From contig NZ_DF820425.1 of the NCBI RefSeq assembly GCF_000617845.2, positions 2,159,725 to 2,223,724 on the forward strand: a DNA stretch of 64,000 nt. The letters run 5' to 3'. This document shows positions 52,004 through 61,047 of this stretch, piece after piece. The translations under genes and the position numbers were made by a program. This DNA is from Bradyrhizobium sp. DOA9. GTDB lineage: Bacteria > Pseudomonadota > Alphaproteobacteria > Rhizobiales > Xanthobacteraceae. The notes under the pieces are model-generated. The model was not told the DNA's origin and did no database searches. It saw only the letters and a list, made by a program, of their open reading frames with translations. Each line of letters opens with the position of its first letter. The first letter of the stretch is position 1.

Positions 52004-52090
52004 GCAGGGTGGGCAAAGCGCAAGCGTGCCCATCACCTTCCTTACAAAAGAAAAGGTGGGCTCGGCGCTTTGCGCCTTTGCCCACCCTAC
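52004..52090. repeat. palindromic intergenic repeat, GTAGGGTGGGCAAAG family, copy 1
   Basis: An 87-base palindrome: GCAGGGTGGGCAAAGCGCAA at one end, TTTGCGCCTTTGCCCACCCT at the other. It fills the space between the convergent ribH and prs genes. A second copy is at 60002-60091. Confidence 0.85.
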
Positions 52091-52106
52091 GAGACTGATG
52101 ACGGTG

Positions 52107-53060
52107 TCAGTCGAACAGGCTCGACACCGATTCTTCCGCCGCCGTGCGCGCGATCGCGTCCGAGATCAGGCTGGCGATCGGCAGCGTGCGGATGTTCGGC
52201 GCCTTGGTCACCGCGTCGGTCGGCAGGATCGAGTCGGTGATCACCAGCTCCTTCAGCTTGGAGCCGGAGATGCGCGCGGCGGCGCCGCCGGAGAGCACGC
52301 CGTGGGTGATGTAGGCGTAGACGTCCTTGGCGCCCTTGGCGATCAGCGCATCGGCCGCATTCACCAGCGTGCCGCCGGAATCCACGATGTCGTCGACGAG
52401 GATGCAGGTGTAGCCGGCGACGTCGCCGATCACGTTCATGACCTCGGATTCACCCGGGCGCTCGCGGCGCTTGTCGACGATGGCGAGCGGGGTGTTGATG
52501 CGCTTGGCCAGGCCGCGCGCGCGGGCCACGCCGCCGACGTCGGGAGAGATCACCATGACCTTGGAGAGGTCGAACTTGTCCTTGATGTCGCGCACCATCA
52601 GCGGCGCGGCGTAGAGATTGTCGGTCGGGATATCGAAGAAGCCCTGGATCTGGCCGGCATGCAGGTCGAGCGTCATGACGCGGTCGACGCCGGCTTGCGT
52701 GATCAGGTTGGCGACGAGCTTGGCCGAGATCGGCGTGCGCGAGCCGGATTTGCGATCCTGCCTTGCGTAGCCGAAATAGGGCAGCACCGCGGTGATGCGG
52801 CGCGCCGAGGAGCGGCGCAGCGCGTCGGTGATGATCAGCAATTCCATCAGATGGTCGTTGGCGGGGAACGAGGTCGACTGGATGATGAAGGCATCCGAGC
52901 CGCGGACGTTCTCCTGGATCTCGACGAAGATCTCCATGTCGGCGAAGCGCCGCACCACCGCCTTGGTCAGCGGCAGGTCGAGACCCTGCGCGATCGCCTG
53001 GGCGAGGGCCGGATTGGAGTTGCCGGCGACGAGCTTGATTGAGCCGTTTTTGGCCGACAT
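52107..53060 (-). CDS. prs: ribose-phosphate diphosphokinase (PRPP synthetase)
   Basis: A 317-residue class I PRPP synthetase. The ATP-binding region and PRPP loop are present ([42 protein letters not shown]). The regulatory flexible loop [16 protein letters not shown] is also recognisable. The product feeds purD-type nucleotide synthesis, histidine and NAD pathways. The start at 53060 ([13 protein letters not shown]) is used; the frame is open to 53102. Confidence 0.97.
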   Translation of the reverse strand: MSAKNGSIKLVAGNSNPALAQAIAQGLDLPLTKAVVRRFADMEIFVEIQENVRGSDAFIIQSTSFPANDHLMELLIITDALRRSSARRITAVLPYFGYARQDRKSGSRTPISAKLVANLITQAGVDRVMTLDLHAGQIQGFFDIPTDNLYAAPLMVRDIKDKFDLSKVMVISPDVGGVARARGLAKRINTPLAIVDKRRERPGESEVMNVIGDVAGYTCILVDDIVDSGGTLVNAADALIAKGAKDVYAYITHGVLSGGAAARISGSKLKELVITDSILPTDAVTKAPNIRTLPIASLISDAIARTAAEESVSSLFD

Positions 53061-53254
53061 GGACGCTTCCTCCCGCGCTTTGCTGGATACGACCTTCAAC
53101 ATGAGAAAATACCCGCTGGCAGCACGGTTACGACGGGCGAGGAAATATCAGGCGGAAGGCTGCAATGGCAACCCGGGAGGCTACGTTTTCCCTGCGAAAA
53201 TCCCGAGTCGGGCCAACGGCTTGGCCGCAACTTGAGCCCGTGGTTTAGCGGGGG

Positions 53255-53872
53255 TTATTGCTCGGCATAGCCGAGCGCTGCGGCCGGCATATCAGGCGCG
53301 GGAGCGTCCTTGACGACGCTTGCCACCGCCGGTCCCCGCAACGCCGGAGCCGCACCGGGTGCATCCGGCGTTCCGTTGATCATGTTGGAAAGTCCGCTGA
53401 ATCCGGCCTGGGCGATTTTCCGCAGCACGAGGTCGTCGGCAGCCGACCACGCGTCGCGGCCGCCCTTGGCCGAGGTCGGTTCCTCGCCGGACAGGCGTAG
53501 CGCCCGCTGCTGGTTGGCGTCGTAGACGTCCCAGACCCAGGCGATCACGGTCTTGCCGCGCACCACCTGGGCGGAGAGGTAGCTGCGCACGCGATAGGCA
53601 GCCGCGCCTTCGCGGGAGACCACGGACAGGCTGCGCAGCTTGGATTCGCTGTCGAGCACGCCGACCATGCGGTCGAACACGTGCGGCGGCGGTCCGTCGA
53701 TCGATTCGAAGGCAATTGTCGCCCAGCTGCCGGCGCTCGGCGCCATCGCATAGGAATTGGCGGCACTGCCGCCGCCACCGGCGCAGCCGCCAAGCGCGGC
53801 CGCCGCCGCCAGCAGCATGACCGCCAGCACGCGCGAACCCGCGCGGCGGAAGATGAATGACGCGTCCCTCAT
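53255..53872 (-). CDS. predicted lipoprotein of unknown function
   Basis: A 205-residue protein with a lipobox: the hydrophobic segment VLAVMLLAAAAALGG precedes Cys30 (LGGCAGG), so it should be processed by Lgt and LspA and anchored in the outer or inner membrane. The mature region has a folded part (WATIAFESIDGPPPHVFDRM; AQVVRGKTVIAWVWDVYD) and a Pro/Ala-rich tail. I do not recognise a family. It lies about 190 bases upstream of prs on the same strand. Confidence 0.85.
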   Translation of the reverse strand: MRDASFIFRRAGSRVLAVMLLAAAAALGGCAGGGGSAANSYAMAPSAGSWATIAFESIDGPPPHVFDRMVGVLDSESKLRSLSVVSREGAAAYRVRSYLSAQVVRGKTVIAWVWDVYDANQQRALRLSGEEPTSAKGGRDAWSAADDLVLRKIAQAGFSGLSNMINGTPDAPGAAPALRGPAVASVVKDAPAPDMPAAALGYAEQ

Positions 53873-53956
53873 TATGGAGGGCAGCGATATCGTTAAAATC
53901 GATTAAGGTCTAGGGCAGGCGCGACACAACGCACCGTCATTCCGGGGCACGAGCCC

Positions 53957-54724
53957 TCACCCCTCCAGCGCGATCGCGTGAACGTGGCGGCCGTAGTCCG
54001 GCTCCTTGCGATGCACCGAGCGGCGATAGCTGAAGAAGCGCTCGTCGGAATAGGTGTCGAGGGCGAGGTCGTCGATCATCAGGATGCCGGCGGCCTCCAG
54101 CCGCTTGCGGATGAAGCCGGCGAGGTCGAACATCGCGTGGCCCTCGCGCACCGAGGGGATGAAGAACACGGCGTTCTCCGCATCCTGGTCGATGAAGCGC
54201 GCGACGAACTCGTTGCCGACCTCGTAGCTGTCCTGGCGGATCAAGGGGCCGATCGCGGCAATGATGCCGCCGCGGGTGGCGCCGAGCTGCTCCATCGCCG
54301 CGATGGTGGATTCCAGCACGCCTGTCAGTGCGCCCTTCCACCCCGCATGCGCGCCGCCGATGACGCGCGCCTCCGGATCAACGAACAGCACCGGTCCGCA
54401 ATCGGCGGTGGAGACGCCGAGCGCGATGCCGGGCGTCTTCGTCACCAGCGCATCGCCCTTCGGTCGCGGCCCGCTCGGCCACGGTGCCTCGGCAACCAGC
54501 ACGTCGGGCGAATGGATCTGGTGCAGGCTGAGGAAGTGCTCGGGCGCAACGCCGACATGCTCGGCCATGCGGCGCCGGTTCTCGGCGACCAGGGCCTGAT
54601 CGTCGTTGGAGCCGAGCCCGCCGTTCAGCGCGGAATAGATGCCGCCGGAGACGCCGCCTTCGCGGGTGAAGAAGGCATGGCGCAGGCCGGGTACGGCGGA
54701 CAGCAGCGACGAAGCTATCGTCAT
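53957..54724 (-). CDS. pgeF: peptidoglycan editing factor / purine nucleoside phosphorylase (YfiH family)
   Basis: A 255-residue Cu-oxidase_4 (laccase-domain) protein. The metal residues are His71 in SLHQIHSPD, Cys109 in STADCGPVL and His126 in GAHAGWKGAL. Members act as multi-substrate purine nucleoside phosphorylase/deaminase and, in enteric bacteria, remove a wrong amino acid from peptidoglycan precursors. The ATG at 54724 overlaps the midA stop (ATGA); the longer open frame further upstream is not used. Confidence 0.92.
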   Translation of the reverse strand: MTIASSLLSAVPGLRHAFFTREGGVSGGIYSALNGGLGSNDDQALVAENRRRMAEHVGVAPEHFLSLHQIHSPDVLVAEAPWPSGPRPKGDALVTKTPGIALGVSTADCGPVLFVDPEARVIGGAHAGWKGALTGVLESTIAAMEQLGATRGGIIAAIGPLIRQDSYEVGNEFVARFIDQDAENAVFFIPSVREGHAMFDLAGFIRKRLEAAGILMIDDLALDTYSDERFFSYRRSVHRKEPDYGRHVHAIALEG

Positions 54725-55839
54725 GAGGCCTCTCCCGCCTGCTCGAGATCGCTGAGACCGGCAAGGCCCGTCAGCCGCGGCTCGGAGATGCCGAGCACCT
54801 TGAACATCGAGCCCATGCCGCCACGTCCGGTATCGGTCAGGCGCTTGAGCGCCACCGAAATGTCGGTGGCGATTTCGGGCGCAGCTTTCTGCATCAGGGC
54901 GGCGGCGCGGGTGTCGATGCCGATCCGCTTGAGGAAGTCGCCTTGCGTCACCGGCCCGTGCACGCGCGCACCGACATCCTCGGCCGCGCGCGCCAGCGCC
55001 TGGAAATCGACATGGGCGGTGACGTCGGCCTGGCCCGGCGCCCTCAAGGGATCGGCGAAGGTATGGCGCGCGATGGCCTGGAAGGTATCGCCGGCGTCGC
55101 TGCGAAGATGACCGTAATCGATGATCAGCGCCGCGCCGTCCTGATCGCGCACGCGCGTGGCGAGCTTCATGATCTCGCCGTCGGGGCGCCACTCGAACAC
55201 GGCGCCGATGGGGGCGGCGCGCACCAAGGGCGGCAGCAGCACGTCGAAGCGCGGCGTCGGCTCCGGCGCCGCGCCGAACTGAAGCTTGCCGTTGGGATCG
55301 ATCTCGATCACGCGCTCATGCCAGCCGTTCTCGAGCCGGACCATCTGGTGAATGGGCAGCACGTCGAAATATTCGTTGGCGAGGATGATGCTCGGGCCCT
55401 CCGGCACCTCGTCGATGCTGTCGTGCCAGGCGATGTTGCGGACGTTCGCCAGCGCCGCGCTCTGCCGGTCGCGCAAGACGGGATTGACCTCGACCATGTG
55501 GATGTGGAGCGCCTGGTAGAGCGGCGGCAGCACGCGGAGCGCGCGCAGCGCATCCGCCATCATCGTGCCGCGGCCGGGGCCGAGCTCGATCAGCCGCAGG
55601 AATTGCGGCGAGCCCATCTGCTTCCACACCGAGGCGGTCCACAACCCTAATAGTTCGCCGAACATCTGGCTGACTTCGGGCGCCGTGGTGAAGTCGCCCT
55701 CGCGTCCGAGCGGATCGCGCGAGACGTAATAGCCGTAGCGCGGATGCATCAGGCACAGTTCCATGTACCGCCAGACCGGCATCGGCCCGGAGGATTTGAT
55801 CAGCGCCTTGATCTCGTTGAGGAGCGGCTGGTCGGTCAC
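54721..55839 (-). CDS. MidA/NDUFAF7-family SAM-dependent methyltransferase
   Basis: A 372-residue methyltransferase. The N-terminal GPMPVWRYMELCLMHPRYGYYV segment and SAM motif ELGPGRGTMMADALR identify the family of the mitochondrial complex I assembly factor NDUFAF7, which methylates an arginine of a complex I subunit. The bacterial substrate is not known. The start is a GTG at 55839, downstream of the lgt stop (55860). The gene is coupled to pgeF by a four-base overlap. An apparent much longer frame reaching 56877 merely runs through lgt in another frame. Confidence 0.9.
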   Translation of the reverse strand: MTDQPLLNEIKALIKSSGPMPVWRYMELCLMHPRYGYYVSRDPLGREGDFTTAPEVSQMFGELLGLWTASVWKQMGSPQFLRLIELGPGRGTMMADALRALRVLPPLYQALHIHMVEVNPVLRDRQSAALANVRNIAWHDSIDEVPEGPSIILANEYFDVLPIHQMVRLENGWHERVIEIDPNGKLQFGAAPEPTPRFDVLLPPLVRAAPIGAVFEWRPDGEIMKLATRVRDQDGAALIIDYGHLRSDAGDTFQAIARHTFADPLRAPGQADVTAHVDFQALARAAEDVGARVHGPVTQGDFLKRIGIDTRAAALMQKAAPEIATDISVALKRLTDTGRGGMGSMFKVLGISEPRLTGLAGLSDLEQAGEAS

Positions 55840-55859
55840 GGCGATCTTCTCGAAATGAA

Positions 55860-56705
55860 TTAACGAATGGCCGGGGCGGGCGTCGGCGCACCGCGCCTGA
55901 CAGCCCATACAATAAGTATGAGGCCTACGATAAGCATCGGGATCGACAGCAGCATGCCCATGGTTAATCCACCCCAGAGAAAACCGAGCTGCGCGTCCGG
56001 CTCGCGGAAATGCTCGCCGGCGATGCGGGCCAGGCCATAGACCAGGATGAAGGCGCCGAGGATCATGCCGGGGCGCTTCAAGGCGCCGAACCGGATCATG
56101 ATCGCCAGCACCGTGAACAGCAGGATGCCCTCCATGCCGGCCTGGTAGAGCTGGCTCGGATGGCGCGGCAGCTGCGTCGGATCGTTGGGGAAGATCATCG
56201 CCCAGGGCAGGCTCGGGTCGGTGGCGCGGCCCCACAATTCGCCGTTGATGAAATTGGCGATGCGTCCGAGCAGGAGCCCGACCGGGGCGACCGCGGTGGT
56301 GATGTCGCCGAGCGACAGGATCGAGATGCCGTTGCGCCAGGCGAACCACATCACCGCGACGACGCAGCCGAGGAAGCCGCCATGGAACGACATCCCGCCC
56401 TCCCACAATTTGAAGATCGCGGCGGGATGATCGATGAAGAAGGGCAGGTTGTAGAACAGCACGTACCCCGTGCGGCCGCCGAGGATGATGCCGAGCGTGA
56501 CCCACAGGATGAAGTCGTCGATCTGCAGCAGCGATATCGGCGCCGGACCGCCCCACAGGCGTTCGTTCTTCAGCAGCGAGCGCGCATAGAGCCAGCCGAA
56601 GACGATGCCGCAGATATAGGCCAGCGCGTACCAGCGGATCGCGAACGGGCCGATCTCGATCGCGGTCGGCTTGAAGGCGGGGAAGTCGATCAGCAGAAAC
56701 GGCAT
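55860..56705 (-). CDS. lgt: phosphatidylglycerol--prolipoprotein diacylglyceryl transferase
   Basis: A 281-residue inner-membrane enzyme that attaches diacylglycerol to the lipobox Cys. Seven transmembrane helices are expected. The Lgt signature [14 protein letters not shown], the SFHGGFLGC loop and the [13 protein letters not shown] segment are present. The ATG at 56705 is used; an in-frame TTG six codons earlier is possible. It is followed by midA and pgeF in a probable operon and acts before LspA. Confidence 0.96.
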   Translation of the reverse strand: MPFLLIDFPAFKPTAIEIGPFAIRWYALAYICGIVFGWLYARSLLKNERLWGGPAPISLLQIDDFILWVTLGIILGGRTGYVLFYNLPFFIDHPAAIFKLWEGGMSFHGGFLGCVVAVMWFAWRNGISILSLGDITTAVAPVGLLLGRIANFINGELWGRATDPSLPWAMIFPNDPTQLPRHPSQLYQAGMEGILLFTVLAIMIRFGALKRPGMILGAFILVYGLARIAGEHFREPDAQLGFLWGGLTMGMLLSIPMLIVGLILIVWAVRRGAPTPAPAIR

Positions 56706-56897
56706 CGCGCCTTCTATGTTCAAGCGGGATCGCGGGCGCCGGCCGACGCCCCGTGATACCTCTTATGCAGGGACGTTGAATACGATTGCAAGGAAACCGG
56801 CGCATGACAAGGATACCGCCGCTTCGCCCTTGAACCAGCCCCCTCAGATTGCCATTGTCTCCGTTGAGTTCGCGCAAAGTTTATCGAAAGGCCCACA

Positions 56898-57164
56898 ATG
56901 ACCCAGACCAACAACCGGTTTTTCGACGAGATCGGCCGCCTGATGAACGACGCCGCCGGTGCTGCCCAGGGCGTCAAGCGCGAGTTCGATTCCGTGATGC
57001 GCAACCAGGCCGAAAAATTCCTGCGCGACATGGACCTCGTCAAGCGCGAGGAGTTCGAGGCGGTCAAGGACATGGCGCGCCTGGCGCGCGAGGAGAACGA
57101 AGCGCTGAAAGCGCGGATCGCAGCGCTGGAGGCGAGGCTCGGGGGGGGCACCCCGACGTCGTAG
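56898..57164 (+). CDS. ubiK: ubiquinone biosynthesis accessory factor UbiK (YqiC-like)
   Basis: An 88-residue helical protein (MTQTNNRFFDEIGRLMND to LEARLGGG). The N-terminal amphipathic part and the C-terminal coiled coil (FEAVKDMARLAREENEALKARIAAL) fit BMFP/UbiK, a factor that supports ubiquinone synthesis through the UbiJ complex. The ATG at 56898 is well placed. Transcription is opposite to lgt. Confidence 0.88.
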   Translation: MTQTNNRFFDEIGRLMNDAAGAAQGVKREFDSVMRNQAEKFLRDMDLVKREEFEAVKDMARLAREENEALKARIAALEARLGGGTPTS

Positions 57165-57298
57165 AGCGCTGTCTCTCTGACCCTCCCCCTCCAGGGGAGG
57201 GTGCCAGCCCATTCTCCTTGTCATTTCCGCAGCTTCCGGGTAAAAGCCCGCCACGTCCGCGGCCCCCGCACCCCTGGAGGCTTGCTGCGGACCATGCC

Positions 57299-57319
57299 AT
57301 GGGCCGCCTTGCGGCCCAT
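57299..57319 (+). terminator. hairpin upstream of rplY
   Basis: ATGGGCCGC and GCGGCCCAT form a perfect 9-bp stem with a 3-base loop, followed by TAACTTTTGC. It lies 134 bases after ubiK and 30 bases before rplY. It may end ubiK transcription or form part of the rplY leader. Confidence 0.55.
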
Positions 57320-57349
57320 TAACTTTTGCAAAAACAAGGACTTAACGAC

Positions 57350-58066
57350 ATGGCGACGACCGTCAAGGAATTGAAGGCGACCGCACGTCCGAAGAGCGGC
57401 AAGGGGGCCGCCCGGGCTGAGCGTCGCGCCGGGCGAGTGCCCGGAGTGATCTACGGCAACAACCAGCCCCCGCTGACGATCTCGATCGAAGATCGTGAAC
57501 TGCGCCAGCGCATCCTCGCCGGCCGGTTCCTGACCACGCTGGTCGACATCGACCTCGAGGGCAAGAAGCACCGCGTCATTCCGCGCGACTACCACCTCGA
57601 TCCGGTCAAGGACTTCCCGATCCATGTCGACTTCATGCGGCTGGGCGAAGGCGCCACCATCCGCATCAGCGTTCCCCTGCACGTGGTGAAGGCGGAAACC
57701 TCCCCGGGCGTGAAGCGCGGCGGCACCGTCAACATCGTCGCCCACGCGATCGAGCTCGAATGCGGCGTCGAGAGCATCCCGCAATACATCGAGGCTGATG
57801 TCGGCTCGCTCGAGATCGGTCACTCCCTGCATCTGGCCGACGTCAAGCTGCCGGCCGGCGTCAAGGCGCTGACCCGCGAGGACGCGACCCTCGTCACCAT
57901 CGTGCCGCCGTCCGGTTACGCCGAAGAGCAGAAGGCCGCGGCTGCTGCCGCTGCTGGTGCGGCGCCGGGCGCTGCGGCTGCTCCGGCCGCTGGCGCTGCG
58001 GCTCCGGCCGCTGCTGCTCCTGCCGCTGCTGCCAAGGCTCCCGCCGGCGGCGACAAGAAGAAGTAA
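57350..58066 (+). CDS. rplY: 50S ribosomal protein L25 / general stress protein Ctc
   Basis: A 238-residue CTC-type L25 that binds 5S rRNA. The N-terminal domain has KELKATARPKSGKGAARAERRAGRVPGVIYG, and the RDYHLDPVKDFPIHVDFMRL segment leads into the C-terminal CTC domain. An unusual tail of Ala, Pro and Gly (about 35 residues) ends in Lys-Lys-Lys. The start at 57350 is preferred; the frame is open to 57326. pth follows 61 bases later, as in many genomes. Confidence 0.95.
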   Translation: MATTVKELKATARPKSGKGAARAERRAGRVPGVIYGNNQPPLTISIEDRELRQRILAGRFLTTLVDIDLEGKKHRVIPRDYHLDPVKDFPIHVDFMRLGEGATIRISVPLHVVKAETSPGVKRGGTVNIVAHAIELECGVESIPQYIEADVGSLEIGHSLHLADVKLPAGVKALTREDATLVTIVPPSGYAEEQKAAAAAAAGAAPGAAAAPAAGAAAPAAAAPAAAAKAPAGGDKKK

Positions 58067-58127
58067 TCTCTCGAAAGAGCTGGCGCGTGGTCCCTGATCG
58101 CGCGCTAGCTGAGGGGCGCGCCGCGTC

Positions 58128-58733
58128 ATGCGACTCTTTGTTGGGCTCGGCAATCCCGGCGCGAAATACGCACGTAACCGGCACAATATCGGCTTCATGG
58201 CCGTCGACGAGATCGCGCGGCGTCATGGCTTTTCGCCGTGGCGCCGCCGCTTTCAGGGCGAGACCTCGGAAGGCGCGCTCGGCACGGAGCGCGTGATCCT
58301 GCTCAAGCCCACGACCTACATGAACGAGTCCGGCCGCAGCGTTCAGGAAGCGGCGAGCTTCTTCAAGATCGCGCCGGGCGACACCACGGTGTTTCATGAC
58401 GAGCTCGAACTGCCGCCGGGCAAGGTGCGGGTGAAGATCGGCGGCGGTATCGCCGGCCATAACGGCCTGCGCTCGATCTCGGCGCATATCGGCAACGATT
58501 ATCGCCGCGTGCGCCTCGGCATTGGGCATCCCGGCGTCAAGGAGCTGGTGCACGGCCACGTGCTGTCGGACTTCGCCAAGGCCGACAACGAATGGGTGGC
58601 GACGCTGTGCGAGGCGGTCGCCGAGCATGCCGCACTGATCGCCAAGGGCACGGACGCGACCTTCGCCAACAGGGTGCATCTGGCCATGCAGGCGAAGGGA
58701 TTTTTGACCAAGGACGAGAACGGCAAGGAATAA
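58128..58733 (+). CDS. pth: peptidyl-tRNA hydrolase
   Basis: A 201-residue enzyme that recycles tRNA from dropped-off peptidyl-tRNA. The catalytic His19 and Asn10 lie in [18 protein letters not shown]; the [10 protein letters not shown] and [15 protein letters not shown] segments complete the active site. It is in a series rplY-pth-ychF. Confidence 0.97.
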   Translation: MRLFVGLGNPGAKYARNRHNIGFMAVDEIARRHGFSPWRRRFQGETSEGALGTERVILLKPTTYMNESGRSVQEAASFFKIAPGDTTVFHDELELPPGKVRVKIGGGIAGHNGLRSISAHIGNDYRRVRLGIGHPGVKELVHGHVLSDFAKADNEWVATLCEAVAEHAALIAKGTDATFANRVHLAMQAKGFLTKDENGKE

Positions 58734-58738
58734 CACCT

Positions 58739-58810
58739 GTCATCGCCGGACTTGATCCGGCGATCCATCCTTCGAAGATGATGGATGCGCGGGTCAAGCC
58801 CGCGCATGAC
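58739..58810. repeat. palindromic intergenic repeat, GTCATG/GGGTCAAG family, copy 3
   Basis: A 72-base palindrome between pth and ychF: GTCATCGCCGGACTTGATCC at one end and GGGTCAAGCCCGCGCATGAC at the other, with CCATCC / GGATGG inside. It belongs to the family of 27209-27291 and 48452-48521. Confidence 0.8.
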
Positions 58811-58856
58811 GAGTTCGGAAGACATTGACGCGCGGAGCGCGGAGGCCAGGACCACC

Positions 58857-59954
58857 ATGGGATTCAAATGCGGGATCGTCGGATTGCCCAATGTCGGCAA
58901 GTCGACCTTGTTCAATGCGCTGACCGAGACGGCCGCGGCGCAGGCTGCGAACTATCCGTTCTGCACCATCGAGCCGAATGTCGGCGAGGTCGCCGTGCCC
59001 GATCCCAGGCTCGACAAGCTCGCGGCGATCGCCAAGTCGGGTCAGATCATCCCGACCCGGCTGACCTTCGTCGACATCGCCGGCCTGGTGCGCGGCGCCT
59101 CCAAGGGCGAGGGCCTCGGCAACCAGTTCCTGGCCAACATCCGCGAGGTCGACGCCATCGCGCATGTGGTGCGCTGCTTTGAGGATTCCGACATTACCCA
59201 TGTCGAAGGCAAGATCGCCCCGCTGGCCGACATCGAGACCATCGAGACCGAGCTGATGCTCGCCGACCTCGACAGCCTCGAGAAGCGCGTCGACAACCTC
59301 ACCAAGAAGGCCAAGGGCAACGACAAGGATGCCAAGGAGCAGCTCGACCTCGTGAACCGCACGCTGGTACTGCTGCGCGACGGCAAGCCCGCGCGCCTCG
59401 TCGAGCGCAAGGCCGAGGAGGAGCGGGCGTTCGCGATGCTTGGCCTGCTGTCGTCAAAGCCCGTGCTTTACGTCTGCAACGTCGAAGAGGGATCTGCGGC
59501 CACCGGCAACGCCTTCTCCAAGGCGGTCGAGGAGCAGGCCGCCAAGGAAGGCGCGGTCGCCGTCGTCATCTCCGCCAAGATCGAATCCGAGATCGCGACC
59601 ATCTCGCGTGACGAGCGCGCGGACTTCCTGGAGACCTTGGGCCTCGAAGAAGCCGGCCTCGATCGCCTGATCCGCGCCGGCTACGGCCTGCTCGACCTCA
59701 TCACCTACTTCACCGTGGGCCCGAAGGAAGCGCGCGCCTGGACCATCCATCGCGGCACCAAGGCGCCGGCGGCGGCCGGCGTGATCCACACCGATTTCGA
59801 GAAGGGTTTCATCCGCGCCGAGACCATCGCTTACGACGATTACGTCGCCCTCGGCGGCGAAGCCGGCGCCCGCGATGCCGGCAAGCTCCGCCTCGAAGGC
59901 AAGGACTACGTCGTCGCCGACGGCGACGTGATGCATTTCAGGTTCAATACGTAG
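58857..59954 (+). CDS. ychF: ribosome-associated ATPase YchF (OLA1 family)
   Basis: A 365-residue P-loop protein. G1 is [12 protein letters not shown], switch region [23 protein letters not shown] follows, and the TGS domain covers the C-terminus ([29 protein letters not shown]). The family prefers ATP over GTP and acts in translation and redox stress response. The start at 58857 is used; the longer frame from 58785 crosses the repeat. Confidence 0.96.
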   Translation: MGFKCGIVGLPNVGKSTLFNALTETAAAQAANYPFCTIEPNVGEVAVPDPRLDKLAAIAKSGQIIPTRLTFVDIAGLVRGASKGEGLGNQFLANIREVDAIAHVVRCFEDSDITHVEGKIAPLADIETIETELMLADLDSLEKRVDNLTKKAKGNDKDAKEQLDLVNRTLVLLRDGKPARLVERKAEEERAFAMLGLLSSKPVLYVCNVEEGSAATGNAFSKAVEEQAAKEGAVAVVISAKIESEIATISRDERADFLETLGLEEAGLDRLIRAGYGLLDLITYFTVGPKEARAWTIHRGTKAPAAAGVIHTDFEKGFIRAETIAYDDYVALGGEAGARDAGKLRLEGKDYVVADGDVMHFRFNT

Positions 59955-60001
59955 GCTGGATCTCGTGCCCCGGACGCAGCGCAGCGACCAACATCGGTGC
60001 C

Positions 60002-60091
60002 GTAGGGTGGGCAAAGCGAAGCGTGCCCACCACCTCCCTCATATTGCGGAATGATCGTGGGCACGGCGCTGTGCGCCTTTGCCCACCCTAC
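60002..60091. repeat. palindromic intergenic repeat, GTAGGGTGGGCAAAG family, copy 2
   Basis: A 90-base palindrome with ends GTAGGGTGGGCAAAGCG and CGCCTTTGCCCACCCTAC. It lies between the convergent ychF and DUF4282 genes, like the copy at 52004-52090 between ribH and prs. Confidence 0.85.
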
Positions 60092-60107
60092 CGCACCTGT
60101 GCGTGCC

Positions 60108-60404
60108 TCATCGCATCCCGCCGCCCTGGTCCCGGATCGCGCCGAGATGCTCGTTGATGCGGAACACGATCAGGATCAGCTCCGCGACGATGCGCGAGAA
60201 CACGATGCCGACCACGACGCTGGCGATCGAGGACAGCAGCACCAGGAAACCGCCGAACGGGCTGATCGCCATCGCGGCGAGCCCTGAGAAGATGCCGGAG
60301 AGGCCGAACAGGCAGATCAGCGCGATCACCAGCCAGTAGAAGGTCTTGATGATCGTCGGCGTGATGAAGCGGTCCCATTGGAACAGGTCGCTGAATGAAA
60401 ACAT
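60108..60404 (-). CDS. DUF4282 domain-containing membrane protein
   Basis: A 98-residue protein. Two transmembrane helices (TFYWLVIALICLFGLSGIF and FGGFLVLLSSIASVVVGIVF) follow a conserved N-terminal FSFSDLFQWDRFITPTIIK, and the end RIVAELILIVFRINEHL is the DUF4282 signature. The function is unknown. The start at 60404 is used. Confidence 0.87.
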   Translation of the reverse strand: MFSFSDLFQWDRFITPTIIKTFYWLVIALICLFGLSGIFSGLAAMAISPFGGFLVLLSSIASVVVGIVFSRIVAELILIVFRINEHLGAIRDQGGGMR

Positions 60405-60594
60405 TGCTCTCCCCAAGTCAAATCCCAAGGCAATCCCAAGGCGAATCGGGACTTCAAATCGGGCTTCGGCCGTCGATCGATCCGACTCAAATCAACGCCG
60501 ATCCCACGTATGTAGCACGAGCCATGCGAGCCGGCGGGTTGAGATTGCCGCAAAGTGCGGCCACAATCTGTCATTCCCGCAAAGCTTTCCCGAG

Positions 60595-61047
60595 ATGACC
60601 CTGACCTTCGAAGATTTTCCGCCCGGCCGGTTCGGAACGTTCGGCCCGCGCCATGTCACCCGCGACGAGATCCTGGCCTTTGCCGCCGAGTTCGATCCGC
60701 AGCCGATGCACCTCGACGAGGCGGCAGCGGCTGCGAGCATGCTGCGCGGCCTGTCCGGTTCGGGTTGGCACCTGTGCTCGCTGATGATGCGGATGATGGC
60801 CGACGGCTTCATCACGCGCGCCGCGTCGCTGGGATCTCCCGGCGTCGACGAGGTGCGCTGGCTGTCGCCGCTGCGGCCCGGCGATGATCTCACGCTCGAC
60901 GTCGATGTGCTGGAGGCGCGGGCCTCGAAAAGCCGTCCCGAACTCGGCATCGTCAAGTTCAAATGCACCGCGCGCAATGCGGCGGGGCAGGCGCTCGCCG
61001 AGATGACCTCGCCGATCCTGATCAAGCGGCGCGAGGGGGCGGCCTGA
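60595..61047 (+). CDS. MaoC family dehydratase-like protein, first of pair
   Basis: A 150-residue hotdog protein of the MaoC/FabZ-like family. The conserved FAAEFDPQPMHLDE, the GLSGSGWHLCSLMMRMM segment and the EVRWLSPLRPGDDLTLD strand are typical. The catalytic Asp/His pair is presumed to be in FDPQPMH. Such proteins hydrate enoyl-CoA, but substrates are unknown. The start ATG at 60595 is chosen; open frame upstream is unsupported. The stop overlaps the next MaoC start by one base. Confidence 0.88.
   Translation: MTLTFEDFPPGRFGTFGPRHVTRDEILAFAAEFDPQPMHLDEAAAAASMLRGLSGSGWHLCSLMMRMMADGFITRAASLGSPGVDEVRWLSPLRPGDDLTLDVDVLEARASKSRPELGIVKFKCTARNAAGQALAEMTSPILIKRREGAA

Noticed and set aside
53873..53956. 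A further CATTCCGGGG repeat near 53936
   Set aside because: Only a single arm (GTCATTCCGGGGC) is visible and no partner arm forms a hairpin.
54721..56877. 718-codon frame suggesting an lgt-midA fusion
   Set aside because: The upstream half is lgt read in the wrong frame. Only the MidA part from the GTG at 55839 is coding.
3581..60091. CRISPR array
   Set aside because: The repeats are dispersed palindromes of several families without regular spacers, and no cas gene is present.
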